From positions 49,969-113,968 of the forward strand of contig DATCJU010000024.1 in the NCBI GenBank assembly GCA_036562635.1: a DNA stretch of 64,000 bases. Reading direction: 5' to 3'. Source of the stretch: DATCJU01 sp036562635 (lineage in GTDB: Bacteria > Actinomycetota > Actinomycetes > Mycobacteriales > Pseudonocardiaceae). A model generated the notes under the pieces. It was not told where the DNA came from, did no database searches, and worked only from the letters and a program-made list of their open reading frames with translations. The translations under genes and the position numbers were made by a program. Shown piece by piece: positions 8,979 through 17,892 of this stretch (the first letter of the stretch is position 1; every line of letters begins with the position of its first letter).

Positions 8979-10142
8979 TCAGCCGGAGACGGTCACCACC
9001 GGCCGGCCCATGCCCTCGGGGATGCCCAGGCCCTGCATCTCCTCGGCCAGGCGCATGGCCTCCTCGATCAGCGTCTCCACGATCTTGTGCTCGGGCACGG
9101 TCTTGATGACCTTGCCCTTGACGAAGATCTGGCCCTTGCCGTTGCCGGACGCCACCCCGAGGTCGGCCTCGCGGGCCTCGCCGGGCCCGTTCACCACGCA
9201 GCCCATCACGGCCACCCGCAGCGGCACCTCCAGACCGTCCAGCCCCGCGGTGACCTCGTCGGCGAGCTTGTACACGTCGACCTGGGCCCGACCACAGGAC
9301 GGGCAGGAGACGATCTCCAGCTTGCGCGGACGGAGGTTGAGGGACTGGAGGATCTGGATGCCGACCTTGACCTCCTCCACCGGAGGAGCGGACAGCGAGA
9401 CACGGATGGTGTCGCCGATCCCCTTGGACAGCAGCGCACCGAACGCCACCGCGGACTTGATCGTGCCCTGGAAGGCCGGTCCCGCCTCGGTGACGCCGAG
9501 GTGCAGCGGGTAGTCGCACTGCTCGGCGAGCATCTCGTAGGCCCGCACCATGACCACGGGGTCGTGGTGCTTGACCGAGATCTTGATGTCGTGGAAGTCG
9601 TGCTCGGCGAACAGGCTCGCCTCCCACAACGCCGACTCGACCAGCGCCTCGGGGGTGGGCTTGCCGTACTTGGCCAGGATCCGCGGGTCCAGCGAACCGG
9701 CGTTGACCCCGATCCGGATCGGGGTGCCGTGGTCACGGGCCGCCTGCGCGATCTCCTTGACCTTGTCGTCGAACTTCTTGATGTTGCCCGGGTTCACCCG
9801 CACCGCGGCGCAGCCGGCCTCGATCGCGGCGAACACGTACTTGGGCTGGAAGTGGATGTCCGCGATCACCGGGATCTGCGACTTGCGGGCGATCGCGGGC
9901 AGGGCGTCCGCATCGTCCTGGCTGGGGCAGGCCACCCGGACGATGTCACACCCCGCCGCGGTGAGCTGGGCGATCTGTTGCAGGGTGGCGTTGACGTCCG
10001 CGGTGACCGTCGTGGTCATCGACTGCACCGACACGGGGTGGTCGCTGCCCACACCCACCGAGCCGACCATCAGCTGACGGGTCTTGCGCCGTGCGGCCAG
10101 CACCGGCGGCGGGGTGGTGGGCATGCCCAGGTCGACGCTCAT
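8979..10142 (-). CDS. ispG: 4-hydroxy-3-methylbut-2-enyl diphosphate synthase (flavodoxin/ferredoxin)
   Basis: The penultimate enzyme of the MEP isoprenoid pathway, converting MEcPP to HMBPP using a 4Fe-4S cluster. The 387-residue protein has the TIM-barrel half (VSVQSMTTT, VRVNPGNI) and the cluster-binding C-terminal half with three Cys visible in SCPSCGR and MGCVVNGPGEA, the latter also carrying the conserved Glu. ATG 10142 gives the expected N-terminus; a longer frame upstream overlaps rseP and is not coding-like. It lies immediately downstream of rseP and dxr in a likely operon, which groups two MEP-pathway enzymes. Confidence 0.97.
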   Translation of the reverse strand: MSVDLGMPTTPPPVLAARRKTRQLMVGSVGVGSDHPVSVQSMTTTVTADVNATLQQIAQLTAAGCDIVRVACPSQDDADALPAIARKSQIPVIADIHFQPKYVFAAIEAGCAAVRVNPGNIKKFDDKVKEIAQAARDHGTPIRIGVNAGSLDPRILAKYGKPTPEALVESALWEASLFAEHDFHDIKISVKHHDPVVMVRAYEMLAEQCDYPLHLGVTEAGPAFQGTIKSAVAFGALLSKGIGDTIRVSLSAPPVEEVKVGIQILQSLNLRPRKLEIVSCPSCGRAQVDVYKLADEVTAGLDGLEVPLRVAVMGCVVNGPGEAREADLGVASGNGKGQIFVKGKVIKTVPEHKIVETLIEEAMRLAEEMQGLGIPEGMGRPVVTVSG

Positions 10143-10180
10143 CGGGTCCTCTCCACTACAGGTGGGTGCCAAGCACCAGG

Positions 10181-11398
10181 CTACGGGCCGAGCCTGATGG
10201 GGTTGACGATGTCGGCGGTCACCGTGAGCAGCATCATCGCTCCGCCCAGGAGGATGAACACGTAGGTGACCGGCAGCAACTTGGTGTAGTCGACGGGTCC
10301 GCCGGCGGGCAGGCCGCGCAGGCGACGAATCCAGTCGCGGACCTTCTCGTACACCGCGACCGCGATGTGTCCGCCGTCCAACGGCAGCAGCGGCAGCAGG
10401 TTGAAGACACCGACGAAGAAGTTCAGCCCGGCCAGCAGGAGGAAGAACACCTCCCACAGGCCCCGCTCGGCGGCGTCTCCGCCCACGATGCTGGCACCGA
10501 CCACGCTCACCGGTCGTTCCGGGTCGTCCTCGCCGAGGATGGCCCGCCACACCGCGGGCACCTTCTCCGGCAGCCGCTTGATGCCCTCCCAGGCGTTGGC
10601 GAACATCAGCCCGGTCTGGTGGAGGGTGGCCGGAACCGCCTCCAGCACGCCGTACTGCAGCGTCGTGGCCCGGGCCAGGCCGACCGCGCCGACCGTCTCC
10701 AGCGGCCGGTCCTCGCCCGGCTCGGCGTCCAGCGGCACGCGCTGCACCAGAGCGATGTCCACCGTCACGGTCTGCTCGACGCCGTCCCGCAGGATGCGGA
10801 ACTCGGTGGGGCCACTGGCCTCCCGGGTCACCCGCACCACGTCGGCGAACGTCGGGGTCTCGGTGCCCCCGACGGCCAGGATCTGGTCGCCGGGCTGCAG
10901 ACCGGCCTGCTTGGCCGGGGCCGGGTCATCGGGGCCGCACGGGGACAGCTCGAGGGTCTTCGGGTCCTGGGTGGCCGCCACACAGGAGCTGATCTCCCCC
11001 ACCACCGGCTTGTTGTCGCTGTTGGGCAGCCCCAGGCTGACCGCCATCACGTAGAGCACGATCACACCGAGGATGAAGTGGGTGATCGAGCCTGCGGACA
11101 GCACCACGACCCGCTTCCACACCTTCTGCCGCCAGAAGGCGCGGGGCTCCTCGTCCGGGGTGACCTCGTCCAACGCGGTCATCCCGGCGATCTCGACGAA
11201 CCCACCGGCCGGGATCGCCTTCAGGCCGTACTCGGTCTCACCGCGCCGGAACGACCAGATGCGCGGGCCGAAGCCGATGAAGTAGCGCCGTGCCTTCATG
11301 CCGAAGGCCTTGGCGGTCAGCAGGTGCCCGAACTCGTGCAGCGCGATGGACACCCCGATGCCCAACGCGAAGAGCAGGACCCCCAGCACGAACGTCAC
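10181..11398 (-). CDS. rseP: Site-2 intramembrane metalloprotease (RseP/Rip1 type)
   Basis: A 405-residue M50 protease that cleaves membrane-embedded anti-sigma factors and other substrates. The zinc site HEFGH is at residues 21-25 in the first transmembrane helix, with the third ligand in the later LLPLDGGH motif. A PDZ domain occupies roughly residues 130-230 (GLQPGDQILAVGG). The N-terminal start is the GTG that overlaps the dxr stop (GTGA), with gggagg about 8 bases upstream, so translation is coupled to dxr. Ordering dxr-rip1-gcpE is the same as in mycobacteria, where Rip1 controls several ECF sigma pathways; the substrates here are not known. Confidence 0.95.
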   Translation of the reverse strand: MTFVLGVLLFALGIGVSIALHEFGHLLTAKAFGMKARRYFIGFGPRIWSFRRGETEYGLKAIPAGGFVEIAGMTALDEVTPDEEPRAFWRQKVWKRVVVLSAGSITHFILGVIVLYVMAVSLGLPNSDNKPVVGEISSCVAATQDPKTLELSPCGPDDPAPAKQAGLQPGDQILAVGGTETPTFADVVRVTREASGPTEFRILRDGVEQTVTVDIALVQRVPLDAEPGEDRPLETVGAVGLARATTLQYGVLEAVPATLHQTGLMFANAWEGIKRLPEKVPAVWRAILGEDDPERPVSVVGASIVGGDAAERGLWEVFFLLLAGLNFFVGVFNLLPLLPLDGGHIAVAVYEKVRDWIRRLRGLPAGGPVDYTKLLPVTYVFILLGGAMMLLTVTADIVNPIRLGP

Positions 11399-12714
11399 GA
11401 CACGTTCCTCCCCAGGCCACCGGGCACCGCGGCCACGTCGACCGTTCCGACCAGTTCCCGCGCACGGATCCGAGCCCACTCCTCGGCCGCGAGCACGTCC
11501 TCCACGGTAGCCGGGTCGGCCCGCCAGGTATCGGCTTCCGCCAGAACCTGCTGCACGGTGTCCACGATCGACGTGAACGACGTCCGTCCGGCCAGGAACG
11601 CCTCGGCCGCCTCCTCGTTGGCCGCGTTGTACACCGCGGGCAGGCATCCACCGGCGGAACCGGCGGCCCTGGCCAGGGAGACCGCGGGGAACGCCTCATC
11701 GTCCACCGGCTCGAACGTCCACGCCGTGGGGGTGAGGAACGTGCACGGCGGGGCCGCCTCGGCCACCCGGTCCGGCCACCCCAGCCCGAGGGCGATCGGC
11801 AGGCGCATGTCCGGTGGGCTGGCCTGCGCCAGGGTCGAGCCGTCGGTGAAGGTGACCATGGAGTGCACGATCGACTGGGGGTGGATGACCACGTCGATCC
11901 GGTCGTAGGGCACGCCGAACAGCAGGTGCGCCTCGATCAGCTCCAGGCCCTTGTTGACCAGGGTGGCCGAGTTGAGAGTGTTCATCGGCCCCATCGCCCA
12001 CGTCGGGTGCTTGAGCGCCTGCTCGACCGTGACGTGTTCCAGTTCCTCCCGGCGCCGCCCGCGGAAGGGGCCACCGGAGCCGGTGAGTACCAGGCGGGCC
12101 ACCTCCTCGGCACGACCACCGCGCAGGCACTGGGCCAGTGCCGAGTGCTCGGAGTCCACCGGGACGATCTGCCCGGGCCGAGCCGCCCTGAGCACCAGCG
12201 GCCCTCCGGCGACCAACGACTCCTTGTTGGCCAGGGCCAGGGTGGCTCCGGTGCGCAACGCCTCGAGGGTGACCGGCAGACCGCGGGAACCGACGATCCC
12301 GTTGAGCACGACGTCGGCGGGGGTGCTCGCCACCAGCTCGATCACCGCCTGCGAGCCGGCGAGGATGCGAGGTGGCCGGTACTCGCCCCGTGCGCGGCCG
12401 CGACGCTCCGCCTCCGCGTGCAGGGCCTGCCGCAGGTCCTCCACCACGGCATCCCGGGCGACCGCCACGACGGGCACGTCGAACTCGACGACCTGCGCGG
12501 CGAGCGCACCCACGTCGGCTCCTCCGGCGGCCAGGCCGACCACCCGGAACCGGTCGGGGTTGCGACGGACGACGTCGAGGGCCTGGGTCCCGATCGACCC
12601 GGTGGAACCGAGGACGAGCACGCGGCGCGGCCTCGACTGGTCAGCTGCTGCGGGCGCTGCGGGGGACACCACGGAGCCGGCGCCCGGTTCGCTCACGGGA
12701 TGCATCGCCGTCAT
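11395..12714 (-). CDS. dxr: 1-deoxy-D-xylulose 5-phosphate reductoisomerase
   Basis: Catalyses the first committed step of the MEP pathway (DXP to MEP) with NADPH and a divalent metal. The 439-residue protein has an N-terminal tail of about 30 residues, the dinucleotide motif VLGSTGSIGTQALDVV, the NKESLVAGG loop, and substrate/metal motifs PVDSEHSA and SGGPFRG. It ends LGRNVS with a stop overlapping the rseP start by four bases. ATG 12714 is chosen over ATG 12705; either gives a normal enzyme. It is probably the promoter-proximal gene of the dxr-rseP-ispG unit. Confidence 0.96.
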   Translation of the reverse strand: MTAMHPVSEPGAGSVVSPAAPAAADQSRPRRVLVLGSTGSIGTQALDVVRRNPDRFRVVGLAAGGADVGALAAQVVEFDVPVVAVARDAVVEDLRQALHAEAERRGRARGEYRPPRILAGSQAVIELVASTPADVVLNGIVGSRGLPVTLEALRTGATLALANKESLVAGGPLVLRAARPGQIVPVDSEHSALAQCLRGGRAEEVARLVLTGSGGPFRGRRREELEHVTVEQALKHPTWAMGPMNTLNSATLVNKGLELIEAHLLFGVPYDRIDVVIHPQSIVHSMVTFTDGSTLAQASPPDMRLPIALGLGWPDRVAEAAPPCTFLTPTAWTFEPVDDEAFPAVSLARAAGSAGGCLPAVYNAANEEAAEAFLAGRTSFTSIVDTVQQVLAEADTWRADPATVEDVLAAEEWARIRARELVGTVDVAAVPGGLGRNVS

Positions 12715-13024
12715 TGTTCCCGAACGGATCGGGCGCACCGCAGGCACCACCCCGCCCCGCTCGTGCACTCGGCGCAGCCACCCCCTACCGAACCAGGTGA
12801 TACGCCCGGAAGGAGGAACACCCCTACTCGGGGCGGAGCAAAACGTAACGGAGCAATAACACCCGTGTGAGGGATCTCGGAACGGGAACTCCTGGAGAAC
12901 AAGGACCGCGGCCACCGAGGAACGAGGAGCGGCCCGCTCCGCACGGAGCGACCGGGCGGTCCGCAGACAGGAGTCGCTCACGGCGCGTGGCAGTCAGGGG
13001 GGCGCGCCGAGGAAGGAGAAACCG
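12715..13024. other. Gene-free divergent region dxr / GlsB-like gene
   Basis: About 310 bases between two divergent start codons. No frame has convincing protein character. It must hold the dxr promoter and the small membrane protein promoter; a relatively A-rich patch (gcaaaacgtaacggagcaat, 12838-12857) is the only base-composition break. I could not assign -10 and -35 boxes with confidence. Confidence 0.4.
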
Positions 13025-13291
13025 GTGGGCATCATCGGCTGGATCGTCCTTGGTCTCATCGTCGGCGCGATCGCCAAGGCCATCATGCCGGGCCGTGACC
13101 CCGGCGGGATCATCGTCACGATGCTGCTGGGCATCGTGGGCGCGTTCGTCGGAGGCTTCATCGGGCGGCTGATCTTCGGCACCAGCCTCGGTCAGTTCTT
13201 CGACCTACGGACCTGGCTGCTCGCCCTGTTGGGTGCCCTGATCGTGCTGGGCATCTACCGCATGGCGGTCGGACGCAGAATGCACGCCTGA
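13025..13291 (+). CDS. GlsB/YeaQ/YmgE-family small membrane protein
   Basis: An 88-residue protein of three hydrophobic segments with the family signature GxxxGxIAxxIMPGRDPGG between helices 1 and 2 (LIVGAIAKAIMPGRDPG) and a Gly-rich second helix (LLGIVGAFVGGFIG). The GTG start has gaggaaggag upstream. Relatives (transglycosylase-associated or stress-response membrane proteins) are induced by envelope or osmotic stress in other bacteria, but a biochemical role is not established. It is monocistronic, followed by hairpins at 13301-13323 and 13348-13375. Confidence 0.85.
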   Translation: MGIIGWIVLGLIVGAIAKAIMPGRDPGGIIVTMLLGIVGAFVGGFIGRLIFGTSLGQFFDLRTWLLALLGALIVLGIYRMAVGRRMHA

Positions 13292-13300
13292 CCGCGCCCC

Positions 13301-13323
13301 GCGCCGGGCCGAGAACCCGGCGC
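13301..13323 (+). terminator. Terminator hairpin after the GlsB-like gene
   Basis: An 8-bp perfect stem (gcgccggg, 13301-13308, with 13316-13323) and a 7-base loop, ten bases after the stop codon. Confidence 0.6.
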
Positions 13324-13347
13324 GAACACCGTCGAACGCCTCGTGTG

Positions 13348-13375
13348 CCGGCCCCGACCGATCGGTCGGGGCCGG
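13348..13375. terminator. 28-bp perfect palindrome, second terminator or binding site
   Basis: The sequence from 13348 to 13375 is a perfect palindrome with its centre between 13361 and 13362, followed by ggcgtttctcc. As RNA it would form a 12-bp stem with a tight loop and a short U run, so a backup terminator for the upstream gene is likely. As DNA it could also be a protein-binding site. Confidence 0.6.
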
Positions 13376-13592
13376 GGCGTTTCTCCGGTCCGTGCTCCAC
13401 CGGTACGGACGTGGATCCGCTCCACCCGAAAAGACGGTGATCCCGGTCACGGCGACCGAACCCGGCCCCCTGGACGCCGACCCGTCGTGTGCGACGATGA
13501 GCAGGCAAGAACCCGTGACCGGCGGGCGGCACAGGTTTCCTCCCACACACCGCCACCCGACACGGGTCTCCCGCATGAGCACAGGAGGGACC

Positions 13593-13853
13593 GTGGCCAG
13601 CGCGGAGCTCGAGAAGCGACCCAGCCACACCGTCGACCCGCACGAGGAGCCGTCCGCCGAATGGGGCTGGCACGGCACCTTCCCGCGTGGCACCCAGATC
13701 GCCGGCTGGTTCACCGCCATTGCCATGTTCGCGATGCTGATCGGGAACCACCAGGGCAACGTGGAGAACGTGTGGCTGATCTGCATCGGTGTGGCGCTGG
13801 TCGCCGCGCTCGTCTACGACCTGGTCCGGCGCCGCACCGCCTGGCGCCGCTGA
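13593..13853 (+). CDS. DUF2631 membrane protein
   Basis: An 86-residue protein with a polar N-terminus (EKRPSHTVDPHEEPSAEWGWHG), two transmembrane segments (GWFTAIAMFAMLIG and LICIGVALVAALVY) and a basic C-terminus (RRRTAWRR). This pattern matches the actinobacterial DUF2631 family. GTG 13593 is chosen because aggaggg lies five bases upstream; an ATG at 13575 would add six residues and has no ribosome site. DUF2631 genes are commonly found near dxr and rlmN in mycobacteria and relatives. Function unknown. Confidence 0.82.
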   Translation: MASAELEKRPSHTVDPHEEPSAEWGWHGTFPRGTQIAGWFTAIAMFAMLIGNHQGNVENVWLICIGVALVAALVYDLVRRRTAWRR

Positions 13854-13874
13854 CCTCGGGCCGTTCCGCTGTCA

Positions 13875-13919
13875 CCGATGGCGCCTCTCCGGCGCATCTC
13901 GCCGGGGAGGCGCCATCGG
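13875..13919. terminator. Bidirectional terminator between DUF2631 gene and rlmN
   Basis: A 20-bp stem with one G-T wobble (13875-13894 with 13900-13919) around a five-base loop, placed between convergent genes just after the DUF2631 stop. Confidence 0.82.
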
Positions 13920-13989
13920 CGTATCGGCATTCCCCCGGCCCGCCCGAACCGGACAGGTGACCTCTCGGAGCGGAGCCCCGGAACGAAGC

Positions 13990-14011
13990 GGCCCCGAAGT
14001 GCTCCGGGGCC
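13990..14011 (-). terminator. Terminator hairpin after rlmN
   Basis: A perfect 7-bp stem (ggccccg, 13990-13996, with 14005-14011), about 24 bases past the rlmN stop on the minus strand. It is weaker than the neighbouring hairpin and may act with it. Confidence 0.5.
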
Positions 14012-14034
14012 ACCTGCGCCTCTCCCCGGGCCGG

Positions 14035-15141
14035 TCAGCCCTCGGCCGCCAACTGACCGCAGGCCGCGGCGATCTCCCGGCCACGGGTGTCCCGAACCGT
14101 GCAGGCCACGCCGGCCTCCTGCACCCGACGGACGAACTCCCGCTCCACCGGCTTGGGGCTGGCGTCCCACTTGCTGCCCGGGGTCGGGTTGAGCGGGATC
14201 AGGTTGACGTGTACCAGCTGACCCAGGTGCTCCCGCAGCAACCGGCCGAGCAGGTCGGCCCGCCACGGGTGGTCGTTGACGTCCCGGATCAGCGCGTACT
14301 CCACGGACACCCGTCGTCCGGTGCGGTCGGCGTAGTACCGGGCCGCCTCCAACACCTCACAGACCTTCCACCGGGTGTTGACCGGCACCAGGGTGTCCCG
14401 CAGCTCGTCGTCCGGGGTGTGCAGCGAGACCGCCAACGTGACCTGCAGTCCCTCGTCGGCGAGCCGGCGGATGGCCGGCACCAGGCCGACGGTGGACACG
14501 GTCACCGCGCGCTGGGACAGTCCCAGGCCGTCGGGGGCCGGATCGCAGATGCGGTGGACCGCCTCCACCACCCGCTTGTAGTTGGCCAGCGGCTCGCCCA
14601 TGCCCATGAAGACGACGTTGGACAGGCGACCCGGGCCGCCGGGGATCTCCCCGTCCCGCATCGCCGCGGCCGCCGCCCGCACCTGCTCGACGATCTCGGC
14701 GGTGGACAGGTTGCGCTGCAGTCCGCCCTGACCGGTGGCGCAGAACGGGCAGGCCATGCCACATCCGGCCTGACTGGAGACGCACACGGTGGCCCGGTCC
14801 GGATAGCGCATGAGCACGCTCTCCAGCAGGGTGCCGTCGTGGGCCCGCCACAGGGTCTTGCGCGTGGCCCCACCGTCACAAGTCACGTGCCGGACCGGGG
14901 TGAGCAACCGGGGCAGCAGGTGCTGGACGAGCTTCTCCCGGCTCGCCGCCGGTATGTCCGTCATCCGTTCCGGGCTGTCGGTCAGCCGCCCGAAGTAGTG
15001 GTGGGCCAGCTGCCGGGCGCGGAAGGGTTTCTCCCCGAGCTCCACAACGGCGGCGCGCCGCTGCTCGGCGGAGAGGTCGGCGAGATGACGTGGCGGCATG
15101 CCGCGACGCGGAGCGTCGAACACCAGGGGGAGTGCAGTCAT
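14035..15141 (-). CDS. rlmN: 23S rRNA (adenine2503-C2)-methyltransferase
   Basis: A radical-SAM enzyme that methylates C2 of A2503 in 23S rRNA and A37 in some tRNAs. The 368-residue sequence has the radical-SAM cluster CxxxCxxC (CGMACPFC), the upstream helical accessory domain, GMGEPLANY binding SAM, and the late catalytic Cys in VACTVRDTRG. ATG 15141 is the only sensible start. It is divergent from the CoA-transferase gene by about 295 bases with no other gene in between. The absence of other changes at the cluster favours RlmN over the resistance enzyme Cfr. Confidence 0.95.
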   Translation of the reverse strand: MTALPLVFDAPRRGMPPRHLADLSAEQRRAAVVELGEKPFRARQLAHHYFGRLTDSPERMTDIPAASREKLVQHLLPRLLTPVRHVTCDGGATRKTLWRAHDGTLLESVLMRYPDRATVCVSSQAGCGMACPFCATGQGGLQRNLSTAEIVEQVRAAAAAMRDGEIPGGPGRLSNVVFMGMGEPLANYKRVVEAVHRICDPAPDGLGLSQRAVTVSTVGLVPAIRRLADEGLQVTLAVSLHTPDDELRDTLVPVNTRWKVCEVLEAARYYADRTGRRVSVEYALIRDVNDHPWRADLLGRLLREHLGQLVHVNLIPLNPTPGSKWDASPKPVEREFVRRVQEAGVACTVRDTRGREIAAACGQLAAEG

Positions 15142-15436
15142 GGCAGGTCCAGTGTCCCACGAGGCAGGGGTGTGATCGGCACCACGGCGATGTCGCGCAG
15201 GCGATCAGTACCATCACGCGAACCACCCGGAGCGCACGCTGCCATGCGCCGGGGCGCCCGTCGGGTGTGGTTCCCAGCGCCGGGCACGGCCTCCGGCACC
15301 GGGTCGACGCCGCACCGGGAGGAGCGTGCATGGTCCCTGTCCCGTCCCCCTCGGTTCCGGTGCCCGCCGCACCGCCGCACCGCACGGGCCCGACCGAGCC
15401 TCCGGCCGTCCGCCTCGCGCCGGGCCGGGGGACCCG

Positions 15437-16663
15437 ATGAGCACGCCCGGCAGTCCCGGTGCGCCCCTGGCCGGCCTGCGGGTGGCCGACCTGTCCCGGG
15501 TGCTCGCCGGACCGTACTGCACCATGCTGCTCGCAGACCTGGGCGCGGACGTGGTCAAGGTGGAGCATCCGCTCGGCGGTGACGACACCCGCGCCTGGCA
15601 CCCGCCCGAACTGGCCGGACAGAGCGCGTACTTCCTGTCGGTCAACCGCGGCAAACGCAGTGTGGCACTCGACCTGAAGCACGAACAGGGCCGGGCGGCC
15701 GCGGTGGAGCTGTGCGCCCGCGCGGACGTGGTGCTGGAGAACTTCCGCCCCGGGGTGGCCGACCGGCTCGGCCTGGGCTGGGAACAGCTGCGTGCGCGCA
15801 ACCCGCGCCTGGTGTACTGCTCGATCACCGCCTACCCGGAGGACCACCCCGCGGCCGGTGGTGCCGGCCTGGACGCGGTGCTCCAGGCCGAGAGCGGGCT
15901 GATGCACATCACCGGAGAACCCAACGGTGCACCGGCCAAGGTGGGTGTGGCCGTGGTGGACGTGCTCACCGGGCTCAACGCCGCGACCGCGATCCTCGCC
16001 GCGCTGCACCGGCGCACCGCCACCGGCCAGGGCACGCGGGTGACGGTGTCCATGCTCGGCGCCGCCCTGTCCGGGCTGGTCAACGTGGGGCAGAACGCCC
16101 TGGTCACCGGTACCGAGGTGGCCCGGTACGGCAACGCCCACGCCAGCATCGTGCCCTACCAGCCGTTCCCCACCTCCGACGGTCAGATCATGGTCGCCGC
16201 CGGCAACGACAACCTGTACCGCAGGCTGTGCCAGGTCATCGGCCGTCCCGACCTGGCGGACGACCCGCGCTTCGCCACCAATCCGGACCGGGTACGACAC
16301 CGGGAGACCCTGGTCGCCGAACTGTCCCGGGTCTTCGTCACCCGCACCGCACAGGAGTGGGCCGAGGCGCTGCGCGCGGCCGGGGTGCCGGCCGGCAAGG
16401 TGCAGGGGGTGCTGGAGGCGCTGCGTGCGGCCGGCCCGAGCGCCACCGTCACCGTCGAGCACCCTCTGGCCGGCCCGATCGACACCATCGCCCCCGCGTT
16501 CCGGATCGGGACGGCTCCGGCGACCGCCCCTACCGCTCCCCCACTGCTCGGCCAACACACCCGCGAGGTGCTGACCGAGCTGGGCTACTCCGCCGAACAG
16601 ATCGCCGACATGGAGCAGTCCCACGCCATCGGCAACTCCACCACCACGAGGAGCGCATCGTGA
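15437..16663 (+). CDS. CaiB/BaiF (class III) CoA-transferase, probable succinyl-CoA:glutarate type
   Basis: A 408-residue class III CoA-transferase. The N-terminus LAGLRVADLSRVLAGPYC and GADVVKVEHP are family hallmarks, and an Asp in GGAGLDAVLQAESG sits where the catalytic aspartyl residue of formyl-CoA transferases is found. The ATG at 15437 has ggggga just upstream; longer frames are not coding-like. Its stop overlaps the start of the acyl-CoA dehydrogenase by four bases (GTGA), so both are made together. Pairing with a glutaryl-CoA dehydrogenase-like enzyme points to activation of glutarate with succinyl-CoA; the substrate is inferred from that pairing. Confidence 0.85.
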   Translation: MSTPGSPGAPLAGLRVADLSRVLAGPYCTMLLADLGADVVKVEHPLGGDDTRAWHPPELAGQSAYFLSVNRGKRSVALDLKHEQGRAAAVELCARADVVLENFRPGVADRLGLGWEQLRARNPRLVYCSITAYPEDHPAAGGAGLDAVLQAESGLMHITGEPNGAPAKVGVAVVDVLTGLNAATAILAALHRRTATGQGTRVTVSMLGAALSGLVNVGQNALVTGTEVARYGNAHASIVPYQPFPTSDGQIMVAAGNDNLYRRLCQVIGRPDLADDPRFATNPDRVRHRETLVAELSRVFVTRTAQEWAEALRAAGVPAGKVQGVLEALRAAGPSATVTVEHPLAGPIDTIAPAFRIGTAPATAPTAPPLLGQHTREVLTELGYSAEQIADMEQSHAIGNSTTTRSAS

Positions 16664-17841
16664 GCACCACCTCCACCACCACACCCGATCCCCGGGACTT
16701 CCTGGCACTGGACAGCCTGCTCACCGACGTGGAGCGGGACGTGCGGGACACCGTGCGGAACTACGCCCAGCAGGAGCTGGCCCCGCACGTGACGGACTGG
16801 TTCGAGCGAGGCACCCTGCCCAGGGAGATCGCCAAGGGCCTGGGGCGGCTCGGCCTGCTGGGCATGCACCTGGAGGGCTACGGCTGCGCCGGGCTCAACG
16901 CCGTCAGCTACGGCGTGGCGTGCCGGGAGCTGGAGGCCGTCGACAGCGGGTTGCGCAGCTTCGTGTCGGTCCAGGGCTCCCTGGCCATGCAGGCCATCCA
17001 CCGCTGGGGCTCGGAGGAGCACCGCCGGGAGTGGCTGCCCAGGATGGCCTCCGGGGAGGCCATCGGTTGTTTCGGGCTGACGGAACCGGACGCGGGCAGC
17101 GACCCGGGTTCGATGCGCACCCACGCGCGACGGGACGGCACGGACTGGGTGCTCAACGGCACCAAGATGTGGATCACCAACGGCACGCTCGCGGACGTCG
17201 CGGTGATCTGGGCACAGACCGACGAGGGCGTCCGTGGTTTCGTGGTGCCGACCGACACCCCCGGCTTCACCGCCAACGAGGTGAAGCACAAGCTCTCGAT
17301 GCGGGCGTCCGCCACCGCCGAGCTGGTGCTCGACGAGGTGCGGCTGCCGCAGGACGCGGTCTTCCCCGAGGTCCGGGGGCTGCGGGGCCCGCTGACCTGT
17401 CTGAACGAGGCCCGGTTCGGCATCGTCTGGGGTGTGGTGGGCGCTGCGCGTGCCTGCTACGAGGCGGCCCTGGAGTACAGCACGACCCGGCAGCAGTTCG
17501 GGCGCCCGCTGGCCGGTTTCCAGCTCACCCAGCGCAAGCTGGCCGACATGCTGGTCGAGGTGAACCGGGCCGGGCTGCTCGCCCTGCACCTGGGCCGGCT
17601 CAAGGAGGCCGGCCAGCTGCACCACAACCAGGTGAGCCTGGGCAAGATGGCCAACGTCCGCGCCGCCCTGGAGGTGGCCCGTACCGCCCGCACCATCCTG
17701 GCGGCGAACGGGATCACCCTGGAGTACCCGGTGCTGCGGCACGCCGCCAACCTGGAGACCGTGCTCACCTACGAGGGCACCGAGGAGATCCACGCGCTGT
17801 CCCTGGGTGCCGCGGTCACCGGGGTGAACGCCTTCCGCTGA
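16660..17841 (+). CDS. Acyl-CoA dehydrogenase, glutaryl-CoA dehydrogenase-like
   Basis: A 393-residue FAD enzyme. Motifs include CFGLTEPDAGSDPGSMRT and MWITNGTLADVAVIW (FAD and acyl binding), the RQQFGRPLAGFQLTQ helix, and LTYEGTEEIHALSLG with the catalytic base Glu in the YEGT position used by glutaryl-CoA dehydrogenases. DSGLRSFVSVQGSLAM is also the GcdH form. The GTG start has gaggag upstream and overlaps the CoA-transferase stop. The likely reaction is oxidative decarboxylation of glutaryl-CoA to crotonyl-CoA in lysine or glutarate degradation. The specific Arg that holds the distal carboxylate could not be placed with certainty. Confidence 0.87.
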   Translation: MSTTSTTTPDPRDFLALDSLLTDVERDVRDTVRNYAQQELAPHVTDWFERGTLPREIAKGLGRLGLLGMHLEGYGCAGLNAVSYGVACRELEAVDSGLRSFVSVQGSLAMQAIHRWGSEEHRREWLPRMASGEAIGCFGLTEPDAGSDPGSMRTHARRDGTDWVLNGTKMWITNGTLADVAVIWAQTDEGVRGFVVPTDTPGFTANEVKHKLSMRASATAELVLDEVRLPQDAVFPEVRGLRGPLTCLNEARFGIVWGVVGAARACYEAALEYSTTRQQFGRPLAGFQLTQRKLADMLVEVNRAGLLALHLGRLKEAGQLHHNQVSLGKMANVRAALEVARTARTILAANGITLEYPVLRHAANLETVLTYEGTEEIHALSLGAAVTGVNAFR

Positions 17842-17853
17842 TCCGTCCGCCCT

Positions 17854-17888
17854 CCCCGCCGGCGCCGGTACGTCCGGTGCCGGCGGGG
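17854..17888. terminator. Bidirectional terminator between GcdH-like gene and methyltransferase
   Basis: A 15-bp stem with one wobble pair (17854-17868 with 17874-17888) and a five-base loop in the 51-base gap between convergent genes. Confidence 0.82.
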
Positions 17889-17892
17889 CCGA

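Noticed and set aside
6211..9513. 1100-codon open frame on the plus strand
   Set aside because: It lies opposite the PBP and GNAT genes and has the His/Gln/Arg/Gly-rich composition of a GC-driven antisense shadow; no domain was recognised.
14035..15141. Cfr-type resistance methyltransferase
   Set aside because: Length, context and motifs are those of housekeeping RlmN, and nothing nearby indicates a resistance island.
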